DNA of 55,734 nt from Candidatus Sulfotelmatobacter sp. (lineage in GTDB: Bacteria; Acidobacteriota; Terriglobia; Terriglobales; Acidobacteriaceae). The position numbers and the translations under genes were made by a program. The stretch is taken from the NCBI GenBank assembly GCA_017883385.1, contig JADGNQ010000023.1, positions 1-55,734 on the forward strand. Direction: 5' to 3'. This document shows, piece by piece, positions 16,708 to 25,497 of the stretch (within the stretch, counting starts at the first letter, position 1; each line of letters opens with the position of its first letter). A model generated the notes under the pieces. That model was not told where the DNA came from. It did not search any database and saw only the letters and a list, made by a program, of their open reading frames with translations.

Positions 16708-16735
16708 TGAGCTTCGGACTCCATGAGCTAGAGGC

Positions 16736-17089
16736 TTACAAGAACGAAGCCGTGTAGTTGGCGACGGCGAGGAGGCACGTGGCGGTTGCCAGCAGGATGA
16801 AGAGGATAGCGGCGGCGATTGTCCACGGCCGTGAGAGCCAGTCGAACAGGAGCCGGCGCGGCAGGAAGAGGGTGAGGGAATGGAGAGCGAAGGCAATCGA
16901 CGCGGCCATCACGATTGGGGAGTGATGTTCGGCGCCGCTTCGCGATCCGTAGAAGTGGTGGAGCGGCCCGGCATCGGTGTCGAACGGGAAATAGATCCAG
17001 AAGCTGGCCAGCACTAGAAATGATGGGATAAAGATCAACCAGTCAGCCCGTGGCCACCAGACGCTTCGCGGAAAAGCCAGTTTGGACAT
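16736..17089 (-). CDS. Small membrane protein, three to four helices
   Basis: A 117-aa protein with hydrophobic segments at about 16-34 (DWLIFIPSFLVLASFWIYF), 59-75 and 90-112 (AAAILFILLATATCLLAVA). No family recognised. Upstream on the minus strand TACAAT lies about 36 nt before the ATG, a plausible -10. The gene sits alone between two long direct repeats, which could loop it out by recombination (inference). Confidence 0.65.
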   Translation of the reverse strand: MSKLAFPRSVWWPRADWLIFIPSFLVLASFWIYFPFDTDAGPLHHFYGSRSGAEHHSPIVMAASIAFALHSLTLFLPRRLLFDWLSRPWTIAAAILFILLATATCLLAVANYTASFL

Positions 17090-17708
17090 TTGAGCGGGGA
17101 TTGTTCGCGTTCGAGACTGCGAGATTGTAGCACCGGATTGGCGTGAATCCGCGGGGCACGCATTTTTGCCCTTTGCTGCGTGCGGGACATGGGACAGACG
17201 TTCCCTGGTTTCTTCTCAGAACCGAGAGTGGCTTTCTTTCGCCCCTGCGGGGCTTGTTCATTTCCTTTTGCCTACCCACAGCTTGCGCTGTGGGCTGCAT
17301 TCTTTCGCCGCTTCGCGGCTGGGGTTTGTGGTCGCACGCACTCGCTTCGCTCGGGACGGACCCTTCGACTTCGCTCAGGGCAAGCTGCGTCCGTCCCTAC
17401 GAGCGTCGTGGACATCTGGTGGGAAAGGGAAAGCAGGTTCCTCCGCTGCTCCGTCGCATTGGCTCCGGCTGCAGTCGGAATGACAAGGGATCGGCGTTTC
17501 GCAAATCCCATTTCTCGCGCAAAGAACGCGCGAGAAATGGGGCACCCGCCCGTGCGGGCGCTAGCGGAATAATCCCCGATCAAGCAAAGCTTGAAGGGTC
17601 ACCCTTCAATGTGGGAATGCACTCTCGCCCGGATGTTGTTAAGTTGTTGTAGCGGAGCCAATCAACCAAGTCCCCGCCCTGAAGGGGGCGAAGTGCGTGA
17701 GGGAACAT
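17090..17708. repeat. Repeat-only stretch: family E copy 2, F, B and D elements
   Basis: Over 600 bp without a supported gene. Family E copy 2 spans 17203-17500. Inside it the double hairpin of family F (17274-17324) has stems CCCACAGC-TTGC-GCTGTGGG and CGCCGC-TTC-GCGGC. At 17507-17541 is a family B hairpin with a perfect 14-bp stem around AAAGAAC. At 17578-17632 is family D copy 2. Open frames crossing this region read repeat sequence only. Confidence 0.75.
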
Positions 17709-18284
17709 ATGTCGAAGAACGGTGGCATGATCGGGGTATCCGATCATGGCGGTTGGGCGGTGCTGGTGACGGTGGCGCGTGATGGGACGCTCCTCGACCG
17801 CCGCCGGGTGGAACTCGTGGACGAGGGCCTGCCGAAGATTCCGCACCACAGCGAAGCCCAAGGACTCCCGCTCGACGAGGCGGTGGAGTTAGTCGAGCGC
17901 GTGCGAGTGTCGGCGGAGAAGCACGCGGTGCTCGCCTTGGACGCGGTCACGATGGCGGTGCCGCGTATCCTTGGTGTCGCCCTGCGCAAGTGCCCACAGA
18001 TTCCACCCACGATTGCCGAGCGAATCACGGACTACCGTGCGCAGAACAATGCCGACTGGGTGATGTACCGCAAGGCCCTGGCCTCCGCGGCCGAGGCACG
18101 GGGTTGGCCCGTCCACTGGTACGACGCGAAGAGCGTATTGGGTGCGGCGCGCCAGGCGTTGCATGTGGAGAACCTCGACGCTCACTTCCTCCAGGTGCGG
18201 AAGGCCGTCGGGCCGCCCTGGAACACCGATCACAAGCTCGCAATGGCGGCGGCCATCGTCACAGCGAGCGCGGCTGTGGAGTAA
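17709..18284 (+). CDS. Conserved-looking hypothetical protein, possibly RNase H-like fold
   Basis: 191 aa, soluble, no signal peptide. The start (GIIGVSDHGGWAVLVTV-type strand, here MIGVSDHGGWAVLV) followed by VLALDAVTMAVPRI and, near the end, DHKLAMAAAI resembles the strand order and acidic spacing of actin/RNase H-like folds, but no family is recognised. The ATG at 17709 has GAGGGA 5 nt upstream and is preferred to the GTG at 17697. The next gene begins 45 bp later on the same strand, so they may be cotranscribed. Confidence 0.65.
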   Translation: MSKNGGMIGVSDHGGWAVLVTVARDGTLLDRRRVELVDEGLPKIPHHSEAQGLPLDEAVELVERVRVSAEKHAVLALDAVTMAVPRILGVALRKCPQIPPTIAERITDYRAQNNADWVMYRKALASAAEARGWPVHWYDAKSVLGAARQALHVENLDAHFLQVRKAVGPPWNTDHKLAMAAAIVTASAAVE

Positions 18285-18328
18285 GCCGCGGAACATTAAT
18301 ATGCGGAACCTTAATATTAAGGAGCACT

Positions 18329-18889
18329 ATGCCAAACGTAACCCTTTCCAAAAAACAACGTGAAGAATTACTCAAAGCATTGAAAGCCCGTTTTGAGAAG
18401 AACATGGGCCGCCATAAGGGTCTTGCGTGGGCCCAAGTACAAGCAAGGCTCGAAGCTAAGACTGAAAAACTGTGGTCACTGAACGAAATGGAGAGAACTG
18501 GCGGTGAACCGGATGTTGTTGGTCATGATGAAAAGACGAGCGAATACATTTTTTATGATTGTTCAGCGGAAAGTCCCAAGGACCGGAGGAGTCTTTGCTA
18601 CGACCGTGAAGCGCTGGAGTCAAGGAAGGAAAATGAACCAAAAGGTAACGCTGTGGATGTGGCCACTGCCATGGGCACTGAGCTTTTAACGGAAGAACAG
18701 TATCGCGAGCTGCAGAAACTTGGAAATTTCGATGCGAAAACGTCGAGCTGGGTAAGAACACCTTCTGCGATCAGAAAACTCGGCGGCGCTCTCTTTTGTG
18801 ATCGCCGCTTCGACACTGTCTTCGTGTATCACAACGGAGCGGAATCTTACTATGCCGGCAGGGGGTTCCGCGGCTCGCTCAGGGTCTAG
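18329..18889 (+). CDS. DUF4256 family protein
   Basis: A 186-aa protein recognised as DUF4256 by MGRHKGLAWAQVQARLE, LNEMERTGGEPDVVG, DCSAESPKDRRSLCYDREAL, and the C-terminal FCDRRFDTVFVYHNGAESYY. Function of the family is not known. The ATG at 18329 has AAGGAG 5 nt upstream. Codon use is less GC-rich than in neighbouring genes, which suggests transfer. A short direct repeat GCGGAAC-TTAATAT (18290-18318) lies before the ribosome binding site. Confidence 0.88.
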   Translation: MPNVTLSKKQREELLKALKARFEKNMGRHKGLAWAQVQARLEAKTEKLWSLNEMERTGGEPDVVGHDEKTSEYIFYDCSAESPKDRRSLCYDREALESRKENEPKGNAVDVATAMGTELLTEEQYRELQKLGNFDAKTSSWVRTPSAIRKLGGALFCDRRFDTVFVYHNGAESYYAGRGFRGSLRV

Positions 18890-18971
18890 ATTTAGAGTCT
18901 TGCGTTTTAGCTGGGCCACGCGCCGATCTGCACTACTCCGTCACAGCCGGTTTTGGATCAGCCTCCGACGT

Positions 18972-19018
18972 CCCCACTCTAAATTTCGCAAAGAACGCGA
19001 AATTTAGAATGGGCCATC
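18972..19018 (+). repeat. Family B hairpin
   Basis: CTAAATTTCGC and GCGAAATTTAG (18979-18989, 18997-19007) pair perfectly around AAAGAAC, inside CCCCACT and AATGGGCCA flanks. The stem sequence differs from other copies while pairing is kept. Confidence 0.8.
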
Positions 19019-19031
19019 ACTCGATCCAAAT

Positions 19032-19037
19032 TACAAT
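19032..19037 (+). promoter_or_regulatory. -10 box exactly 6 nt before the ATG (leaderless type)
   Basis: TACAAT, then CTCGGC, then ATG at 19044. No ribosome binding site can fit, so transcription should start at or next to the A of the ATG. No clear -35. Confidence 0.5.
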
Positions 19038-19043
19038 CTCGGC

Positions 19044-19595
19044 ATGCCACGTAAAGTCATCCTGGGATTCGGAATCAGCATCGACGGTTATATTGCGCGA
19101 CGGAACGGCGCCATGGATTATCTGGTGATCGACAAAGAAGGCGAAGCGGTGATGGCCGACTTCTTCGCCAAGATCGACACCACCATCATGGGCCGCAAGA
19201 CCGCCGCTGCCACGGCGGAAATGCGCAAGAGTGGCGAGATCCCGGACATGCCCGGCATGTCCACCTACGTATTCTCGCGGCGTTGGAAGCCGGGCAAGCG
19301 CGACGGATTCGAAGTGGTGAGCGGATCTCTGACGGCCTTCGTGAGAAAGCTAAAACGCCACCAAGGGAAAGACATCTACCTGGGCGGCGGGGGCCAGTTG
19401 TGCCGCAGTTTCCTGCAAGAAGATTTGGTGGACGAAATCTTCCTCGGTATTGGTCCCGTCCTTTTAGGGGATGGCATCCCCGCCTTCCCGGGCAAGTTTC
19501 CGCAGCGCAACTTCAAGTTGATAGAGTGCAAGTCCTACCCGAATGGATCGGTCGGGCTCCGCTACGAGCGGATACGGACGAAGACAAGTCGATAA
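19044..19595 (+). CDS. Dihydrofolate reductase-family protein (RibD C-terminal type)
   Basis: 183 aa with the family's first strand and loop (ILGFGISIDGYIARRNGAMDYL), DTTIMGRKTAA, and GGGGQLCRSFLQEDLVDEIFLGIGPVLLGDG near the end. These proteins bind NADPH; most small members like this have unknown substrates and are not the folate enzyme. It has no ribosome binding site: a TACAAT box stands 6 nt before the ATG, so the message may be leaderless. Repeats lie on both sides (18972, 19642). Confidence 0.88.
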   Translation: MPRKVILGFGISIDGYIARRNGAMDYLVIDKEGEAVMADFFAKIDTTIMGRKTAAATAEMRKSGEIPDMPGMSTYVFSRRWKPGKRDGFEVVSGSLTAFVRKLKRHQGKDIYLGGGGQLCRSFLQEDLVDEIFLGIGPVLLGDGIPAFPGKFPQRNFKLIECKSYPNGSVGLRYERIRTKTSR

Positions 19596-19641
19596 TGCGG
19601 GCGGCTGTAGTCCACCGGATTTAGTTCTCGGACGGGTGGCG

Positions 19642-19677
19642 CCCACTCAAGCCTGCTTTTTGCTTGAGTGGGGCACC
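19642..19677 (+). repeat. Family B hairpin, variant loop
   Basis: CCCACTCAAGC and GCTTGAGTGGG pair perfectly (19642-19652, 19662-19672) around CTGCTTTTT, then GCACCC. It lies 35 bp beyond the truncated end of the hydrolase gene. Confidence 0.75.
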
Positions 19678-19711
19678 CGCCGATGGCATCTTCCTAGTTC
19701 GGGTGCGCGGG

Positions 19712-20320
19712 CTAGGGGTCAACGCAGAATTCCGGCGACTGGGCGTTGCGGCGGAGCGGGGTCTTCATCGCGACCAGGTGGTTCCATCCCCAGAACGTAC
19801 TGGCTGCGTCGCGATGATGGCGAGCGAGCTTTTCGGGAAAGTTCGTGGATTCGAATCTTACCTTGGCTTCGGCGATGCTGGTCACGCTTAGGTCTTCGAC
19901 GAAAACGTGAGGCGCGAGTAGCACTAGGGCACGGACGCGGTTGGGGGCTCCGGCGTGGATGAGGGCGATGGAGGCGCCGTCGCTGTGGCCGATGAGGATT
20001 GGGTTTTCGATGCGGAGTTGCGTGAGTAGATCGGGGAGGGACTTGAGCGCTTCGTCGTGCATGTAGGTGACGGGGCGGGGCTCGGTGAGGATGTCGGAGG
20101 TTCCGGAGCCGTAGCGCGAGTAGACGGTGACGGGGCATCCGGTGGCGAGGGCCGCGCGAGTGGGAAAGTCCTTCCAGAGCGAAACGGAGCCGAGGCCTTC
20201 GTGGAGGAAGACGAGTTCCGGCGTGTGTGGCCTGTGGCCGGGAATGCGGTGAACCTCGAGGCTGCGGCCCTGCACGGTGACATGGAAGGTGAGCTCTTTG
20301 TTGGGGGTTTCGTGCTTCAT
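19712..20320 (-). pseudogene. Alpha/beta hydrolase, C-terminally truncated
   Basis: The first 180 residues are a normal alpha/beta hydrolase: HEGLGSVSLWKDFP (oxyanion loop), SRYGSG, and the nucleophile elbow GHSDGAS with Ser113, followed by VLLAPHVFVED. The frame ends after STFWGWNHLVAMKTPLRRN and a short unrelated tail, so the last third with the catalytic Asp/His is missing (202 aa instead of about 260-280). A family B hairpin lies just beyond. Very likely a broken gene. The start is the ATG at 20320; no ribosome binding site is obvious. Confidence 0.7.
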
Positions 20321-20362
20321 GGTGGGGTTTCGAGAGGCTGCATCGACGATCGTACTCGCACG

Positions 20363-20450
20363 GAAATTGCAGATTGTAGATTTCAGATTGCAGATTGCTT
20401 TGCACCTCGCCGCACAAAACCTGCGGTCTAAAATCTGCAATCTGAAATTG
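20363..20450. repeat. Inverted word repeat (GATTGCAGATT type)
   Basis: ATTGCAGATTGTAGATTTC and CAGATTGCAGATTGC on one side face AAAATCTGCAATCTGAAATTG on the other (written here in parts of the same word), giving a long fold-back around GCCGCACAAAACC. Confidence 0.65.
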
Positions 20451-20572
20451 TTCGGCGTTGGGGGCTAGTTCTCGTTCCGCCAGAGGGTCATTTCGCGGAT
20501 ACTCCCTTTGGGTTCGTGCTGCATCGAACTTCCAAGATATCGTAAGCTATACCGTAGGGATAAGGAGGACTC

Positions 20573-21775
20573 GTGCGTTGCGCTCGTTGCGGCAATGAGA
20601 ATCCGGGGGAGAACCGCTTTTGCGGGATGTGCGGGGCAACGCTGTTGCCGGCAGAGGGTGCGATTGCGACGGCGCCGCTGGCTCGGAGTGTTGCGAGTCC
20701 TGCTGCTCCGACTGCGTTCCCAACCGGAGCGGCTGCGCCCACTCCTGTAATTCCCGTTTCTGCGGCACCAGTTCCGGCTGCGCAGAGTGTGACCGCATCG
20801 CGCGCGACGGTGCCGGAGTCAGAAGAACGACCCATCATTAGCGGGCCATCGTTTCTGGGATTGGACCAGCCTGCTCCCAGGAAGAAGGGAAGTCTGAGCA
20901 TTGATCCGCAATCTGCGCCGAGTTCCGGCAATCTCGACTACTTGCTCGATGATGGAGAAGAACCCAGGCGCGGAGGCGCGGGGAAATACATTCTGATTGT
21001 TGTGGCGCTGGCGTTGGCCGTGGGGCTTGGATATTTGCGGTGGAAGAATCAGAACTTCGGATGGTTGCGTTCGGGCACCAGCAAACCTACGGCAGCCACG
21101 CAGAATACTGACGCTGGCGACGCGAGCGCGCCAGCGCAATCGTCTGGACCGCCGTCTGGAACAAGTTCTGAAACAACGGCGAGTTCTTCACCGCCGCCGG
21201 CCTCGATCCAGCCTGCGACGGATGCGCCTTCTTCGGCGGGCAGTCCGGCAGTGAATCCTGGTTCCGGAGCGACGCCGCCCGCGGGAACTGGCGCAACTCC
21301 AGATGCTGGCGGATCGGGCAGCGCGCCTGCGTCTACGCCTGGAACACAACCGGCTGCGGCCAACGACTCACCCCCGGACGCTGGTGATACTCCACCGCCG
21401 ACGACAGCGAAGCCCAAGCCTGCACCGGTTCGGGCCACTCCCAAGCCGCCTGCAGCGAGCAATGCGACCAAAGGCGATCCGGTGAGCGAGGCGCAGAAAT
21501 ATCTCTATGGGAAGGGCGTGCGGCAGGATTGCGATCGCGCGCTGCGAATTCTGAAGCCAGCCGCCGACCAGGCGAATCCCAAGGCGATGATCGAGATGGG
21601 CGCGCTTTATTCGGCGGGGTTGTGCACTCCGCGCGATCTGCCGACGGCGTATCGCTGGTTCGCGCTGGCGCTGCGCAAACAGCCCGATAACCAGTCGGTG
21701 CAGACAGACTTGCAGAAGCTGTGGGGCGAGATGACGCAACCGGAGCGGCAGTTAGCGATCAAGCTGAGCCAGTGA
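20573..21775 (+). CDS. Zinc-ribbon, single-pass membrane protein with Sel1-like repeats
   Basis: 400 aa. The N-terminus is a zinc ribbon (CARCGNENPGENRFCGMCG, two CxxC pairs). One membrane helix lies at about 141-157 (YILIVVALALAVGLGYL), then a long Pro/Ala/Ser/Thr linker, then a C-terminal Sel1-like region (VSEAQKYLYGKGVRQDCDRAL, ALYSAGLCTPRDLPTAYRWFALAL). Sel1 repeats bind proteins, so this is probably an envelope scaffold; the partner is unknown. The GTG start is set by AAGGAGG 4 nt upstream (20562-20568). Confidence 0.85.
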   Translation: MRCARCGNENPGENRFCGMCGATLLPAEGAIATAPLARSVASPAAPTAFPTGAAAPTPVIPVSAAPVPAAQSVTASRATVPESEERPIISGPSFLGLDQPAPRKKGSLSIDPQSAPSSGNLDYLLDDGEEPRRGGAGKYILIVVALALAVGLGYLRWKNQNFGWLRSGTSKPTAATQNTDAGDASAPAQSSGPPSGTSSETTASSSPPPASIQPATDAPSSAGSPAVNPGSGATPPAGTGATPDAGGSGSAPASTPGTQPAAANDSPPDAGDTPPPTTAKPKPAPVRATPKPPAASNATKGDPVSEAQKYLYGKGVRQDCDRALRILKPAADQANPKAMIEMGALYSAGLCTPRDLPTAYRWFALALRKQPDNQSVQTDLQKLWGEMTQPERQLAIKLSQ

Positions 21776-21871
21776 GCGGTGTTTATTCCGCAGAGTGCTT
21801 GTGTAACGATTCCGAAGGGCACAAGGGCGCTGTGCCGTCCCTTCCGGGACTCGGGCGTCTTTTTCTCTCTC

Positions 21872-21921
21872 ACCCGGCACTACCGTGCCGGGCTTTCACA
21901 TATCGCCGCTCCGCGGCTGGA
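21872..21921 (+). repeat. Family F double hairpin
   Basis: CCCGGCAC-TAC-CGTGCCGGG followed by CTTTCACATATCGCCGC and CGCGGCTGG. Same plan as 17274 and 34257, but the first stem has a different sequence with pairing kept. Confidence 0.65.
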
Positions 21922-21988
21922 TTTCGGTAAGTGACGTATTGTCCCCGGTGAGAGTGCAGCATGCGTGGCACTTCGGGCATTAGCGATT

Positions 21989-22022
21989 CCCACCCTTGCA
22001 GAGGATGCAAGGGTGGGGCTTC
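21989..22022 (+). repeat. Family B hairpin
   Basis: CCCACCCTTGCA and TGCAAGGGTGGG pair perfectly around GAGGA. Confidence 0.7.
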
Positions 22023-22067
22023 CCGCGACGAGGCAGGCAGACCTGGCGGTAGGGTCCCACTCGCGTT

Positions 22068-22439
22068 TCAGGCGGCGGTCGGCAAGTGGGTAAGGGCGGG
22101 CAGTTCCGTGCAGATAGTTTCTCCTTTGAACTTGAAGCAATATTGGTGAATGCGGAATTCGCGCTGGACGCTTTCGTTGGACATGGCCAACTGCGGCTTA
22201 GCGTCCTCGGCCTCCTTGCCGCGTTCGGTCACTTGCACTCCGAGTTTGCCGAATTGCTCTTTCAGGTCGGCCAAAGAGAACGAGACGTGGGCGGGCGCGG
22301 CCACGTACTGCGCGAGGGCAGAGATGGCCTGGGCGGCAATCTGTTCGGGACCGCCATCGCCGCCATGGATCGCTTTCCACAGGGCGATAATCCAGGCTGC
22401 GTCGAGTTCGTGGGCAAGGTAGATTTCGCGGATTTGCAT
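22068..22439 (-). CDS. Hypothetical protein
   Basis: A 123-aa soluble protein with no recognised family (MQIREIYLAHELDAAWIIALW, LADLKEQFGKLGVQVTERG). The ATG at 22439 is chosen since AGGAGG lies about 11 nt upstream; the longer frame to 22577 lacks a site. A helical, acidic N-terminal half and a C-terminal cysteine-containing strand are visible. Transcribed in the same direction as murA but downstream of it by 199 bp that contain a family H relative. Confidence 0.65.
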   Translation of the reverse strand: MQIREIYLAHELDAAWIIALWKAIHGGDGGPEQIAAQAISALAQYVAAPAHVSFSLADLKEQFGKLGVQVTERGKEAEDAKPQLAMSNESVQREFRIHQYCFKFKGETICTELPALTHLPTAA

Positions 22440-22638
22440 ATTAAGAGAGCCTCCTGATCGGGATAGTGTGGGAGGGAACGAAAACGTTACAGGAAACCTC
22501 AGGAGAAACATCGGGTTTCTCAGGCGTCTGCCGCGGGAAGAGAAAAGACGTAAACCACGAAGGGCACGAAGTATCAAGAAGGACTTTGCGGGCGTTGGCT
22601 GGGCAATCCCCGGACGAATGCGTCCGGGCTACGTGGTG

Positions 22639-23934
22639 CTACTTTACGGCGGCGGCTTTCTTGGGGAACATCTCGCCGATACGGCGGATTTGCGCGCCGA
22701 CTCCCTTTAGCTTTTCTTCGATGTGCTCGTAGCCGCGGTCGATGTGATAGACGCGGTCGATGATGGTTTCGCCATCCGCGACGAGGGCGGCCAGAACGAG
22801 GGAGGCCGAGGCGCGCAGGTCGCTGGCCAGTACCGCGGCCGCGCTCAGAGGCGTCTTGCCGCGGACTACGGCGCGGCGTCCTTCAATCTTGATGTTGGCG
22901 CCCATGCGGACCAGTTCCTGCGCGTGCATGAAGCGATTCTCGAAAATATTCTCGGTGATGACCGACGTGCCTTCGGCTTGCGTCGCCAGGGCCATGAATT
23001 GCGCCTGACAGTCGGTGGGAAATCCCGGGTGCTCTTCCGTCGACATATCGGCTGCAATAAAAGGATTGTCGCCCATGACGCGGACGGAGTCGGTGGACGC
23101 TTTGGTTTTGACGCCAACTTCATGAAGCTTGCTGAGGAGCGCGCCGAGGTGGGAGGGGTCGCATCCCGAGACGTTGAGATCGCCTCCGGTCATGGCGGCG
23201 GCGATGATGAATGTTCCGGCTTCGATGCGGTCGGGAATGATGCGGTGTTTCGCGCCCTTCAGTTTGGCGACGCCTTTCACGCGGATGGTGGGCGTGCCGG
23301 CGCCTTCGATCTTGGCTCCCATCTTATTCAGCAGGTCGGCTAGGTCGGCGACCTCAGGCTCGCGGGCGCAGTTCTGCAGAATGGTCTCGCCGTCGGCGAG
23401 GGTCGCGGCCATCAGCAGATCTTCGGTGCCGGTGACGGTGATCTTGTCGAAAACAATTTCGGTTCCTTTGAGGCGACTTGCCCTGGCTTCGACGTAGCCG
23501 TGATCTTGCGTGATCTTCGCGCCCAGTTGCTCCAGTGCTTTGATGTGGAGGTCGATGGGGCGGCTGCCGATGGCGCAGCCGCCGGGGAGCGAGACCCGGG
23601 CGTGGCCGCAGCGAGCAACCAGCGGGCCGAGGACCAGCGTCGAGGAGCGCATGGTTTTGACTAACTCGTAGGAAGCTTCAGGAGTGGGGAGAGTGGCGCA
23701 GTGGATAGTGGTGCGATGCTGGGCGCGTCCGTAACCGAGCTCGACTTCGGCGCCCATGGCGGCGAGCAGGTTGCGCGTGGTCTGAATGTCGCGGACCTGG
23801 GGAATGTTTTCGAGAATGACGGGCTGATCGGTGAGCAGGGCGGCGGCCATGCAGGGCAGGGCGGCATTCTTCGCGCCGCTCACGCGGACGGTGCCGAGCA
23901 GCGGCTCTCCGCCGCGGATGACGAACTTGTCCAT
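22639..23934 (-). CDS. murA: UDP-N-acetylglucosamine 1-carboxyvinyltransferase
   Basis: First committed step of peptidoglycan precursor synthesis (PEP to UDP-GlcNAc), cytosolic. 431 aa. [10 protein letters not shown] holds the Lys22-Asn23 pair, and [13 protein letters not shown] holds catalytic Cys120, the residue alkylated by fosfomycin, so the protein should be fosfomycin-sensitive (family knowledge). The C-terminal [16 protein letters not shown] block is normal. Start ATG at 23934 with AAGGATT upstream. Part of a wall-related region with murQ and NamZ genes 4-8 kb away. Confidence 0.97.
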   Translation of the reverse strand: MDKFVIRGGEPLLGTVRVSGAKNAALPCMAAALLTDQPVILENIPQVRDIQTTRNLLAAMGAEVELGYGRAQHRTTIHCATLPTPEASYELVKTMRSSTLVLGPLVARCGHARVSLPGGCAIGSRPIDLHIKALEQLGAKITQDHGYVEARASRLKGTEIVFDKITVTGTEDLLMAATLADGETILQNCAREPEVADLADLLNKMGAKIEGAGTPTIRVKGVAKLKGAKHRIIPDRIEAGTFIIAAAMTGGDLNVSGCDPSHLGALLSKLHEVGVKTKASTDSVRVMGDNPFIAADMSTEEHPGFPTDCQAQFMALATQAEGTSVITENIFENRFMHAQELVRMGANIKIEGRRAVVRGKTPLSAAAVLASDLRASASLVLAALVADGETIIDRVYHIDRGYEHIEEKLKGVGAQIRRIGEMFPKKAAAVK

Positions 23935-24035
23935 GGGTGAATCCTTGCATAGATATTGTAGCGGGAACGCGCGAGCGGGTTGTTGATTGGGAGGGCACGG
24001 GCTCAGGCGCTACCGCGGACGCGGAAGGCAAGGCA

Positions 24036-24064
24036 AACCACAGAAGACGCGGAGGACACAGAGG
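24036..24064 (+). repeat. Family H repeat
   Basis: AACCACAGAAGACGCGGAGG then ACACAGAGG, in the 265 bp between murA and the next gene. Confidence 0.65.
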
Positions 24065-24199
24065 AAGGTGGCTCAAGAAATAAGTCGAAGCAGGGCCCGT
24101 TTCTGGCTTGGCGTTGGAATGGAATGACAAGCGAAGACTTCGACCGTGCTAGTCTGGCTTTATCTGGCCTCAAAGCATTTCCTTCCCGAGGTGTCCACC

Positions 24200-25408
24200 A
24201 TGCGAGTTATCCGGTTTGCGTTTTCTCTCCTTCTGATCTGCCTATGTTGTATTCCTTCCGCGAAGAGTCAGTCTTGCAGCGGCATGAGTCTGGGCCGCGG
24301 CGCGAGTCTAAACGGGTTTGTTCCATTCCCTGCGGATAATGCCTGGAATCAGGATATTTCGAGCGCCCCTGTGGACTCCAACTCGACCGCCATCATCAAT
24401 TTCATTGGCGCTTCCACACCTCTTCATCCAGATTTTGGAGCGGGATTGTATGCGGGCCAGACCATCGGCATCCCTTATGTTGTGGTGAGTGCGACACCGC
24501 TTGTATCGATCCACTACACGGCGTACGGATCGGAGAGCGATGCTGGGCCGATGCCGGTTCCACCCAACGCACCTATCGAAGGTTATCCGAAACCGGGCAA
24601 TGGCGACCGTCACGTACTGGTGCTCGACCGCGATAATTGCTGGTTGTATGAGTTGTACGGTGCACATCTGCGGAGCGATGGGGCTTGGAATGTGGCCTCG
24701 TCCGCGGTATGGGACCTGCTGAACGACGAGCAGCGGCCGTACACCTGGACGTCAGCGGACGCGGCGGGGCTCTCGGTGTTTGCCGGGTTGGCCCGATACG
24801 ATGAGGTGGCCAGCGGCCAGATCCAGCACGCGCTGCGATTTACTTTGCAGCACAGCGAGACAGCATTTACGCCGCCGGCTTCGCATTGGGCGGGGAACTC
24901 CACAAACGCGGATGCTGCGCCGATGGGGATGCGCTTGCGCCTGAAGGCTTCTTTTGACATCACGTCGTATCCACCGGAGGCGCAGGTGGTGCTCGCGGCA
25001 CTGAAGAAGTACGGCATGATCATGGCCGACAACGGCAGTTCGATGTACATCAGCGGCGATCCGGACGACCGCTGGAATAATGACGATCTCGGCACGCTGA
25101 GGCAGGTTCCAACTTCGGCGTTCGACGTGGTGCAGATCAGTCCGCTCTACACCCCGAACAATGTACCGACCGGACCGTTGCCGGTGATCAGTAGTTTCAA
25201 GGCGAATCCCACCACCGTTTCCGCGGGGCAGCCCGTGACCTTGAGTTGGAAAATGACGGGAGCTTCGTATTTCGTGGTGTCACCGCAGGGGGGAGCGGTG
25301 CGAGGCAATTCGCTGATTGTCACTCCGACGGCAACCACGGTCTATACGCTTTATGGAACCAACGCGTATGGACGTTCGAAGAGGAGCGTCAAGGTGACTG
25401 TGCAGTGA
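24200..25408 (+). CDS. Secreted hypothetical protein with C-terminal Ig-like domain
   Basis: 402 aa. Signal peptide at the ATG at 24200 (FAFSLLLICLCCIPSAKSQS). A large N-terminal domain (PFPADNAWNQDISSAPVD, HVLVLDRDNCWLYELYGA, GMIMADNGSSMYISGDPDDRW) has no name I know, though similar secreted proteins occur in Acidobacteria (recollection). The last 75 residues (FKANPTTVSAGQPVTLSW, TPTATTVYTLYGTN) are an Ig-like beta-sandwich. Upstream in-frame residues to 24146 are not needed. GAGGTG lies before the ATG. Confidence 0.75.
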   Translation: MRVIRFAFSLLLICLCCIPSAKSQSCSGMSLGRGASLNGFVPFPADNAWNQDISSAPVDSNSTAIINFIGASTPLHPDFGAGLYAGQTIGIPYVVVSATPLVSIHYTAYGSESDAGPMPVPPNAPIEGYPKPGNGDRHVLVLDRDNCWLYELYGAHLRSDGAWNVASSAVWDLLNDEQRPYTWTSADAAGLSVFAGLARYDEVASGQIQHALRFTLQHSETAFTPPASHWAGNSTNADAAPMGMRLRLKASFDITSYPPEAQVVLAALKKYGMIMADNGSSMYISGDPDDRWNNDDLGTLRQVPTSAFDVVQISPLYTPNNVPTGPLPVISSFKANPTTVSAGQPVTLSWKMTGASYFVVSPQGGAVRGNSLIVTPTATTVYTLYGTNAYGRSKRSVKVTVQ

Positions 25409-25446
25409 AAGGGGTGCGGGTGGACTGATGGGATGGGAGATCAAAG

Positions 25447-25492
25447 GCCCCGCCCTGTCCCTGCAAGAAGCGCAGGGACAAGGACGGGCAAC
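25447..25492 (+). repeat. Family B hairpin between convergent genes
   Basis: CCCCGCCC, TGTCCCTGC, loop AAGAA, then GCGCAGGGACA and GGACGGGC. It lies between two convergent stop codons and may serve as a terminator. Confidence 0.7.
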
Positions 25493-25497
25493 CGCAA

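Noticed and set aside
17143..17652. A 169-aa open frame
   Set aside because: It reads straight through families E, F, B and D; all residues are repeat-derived.
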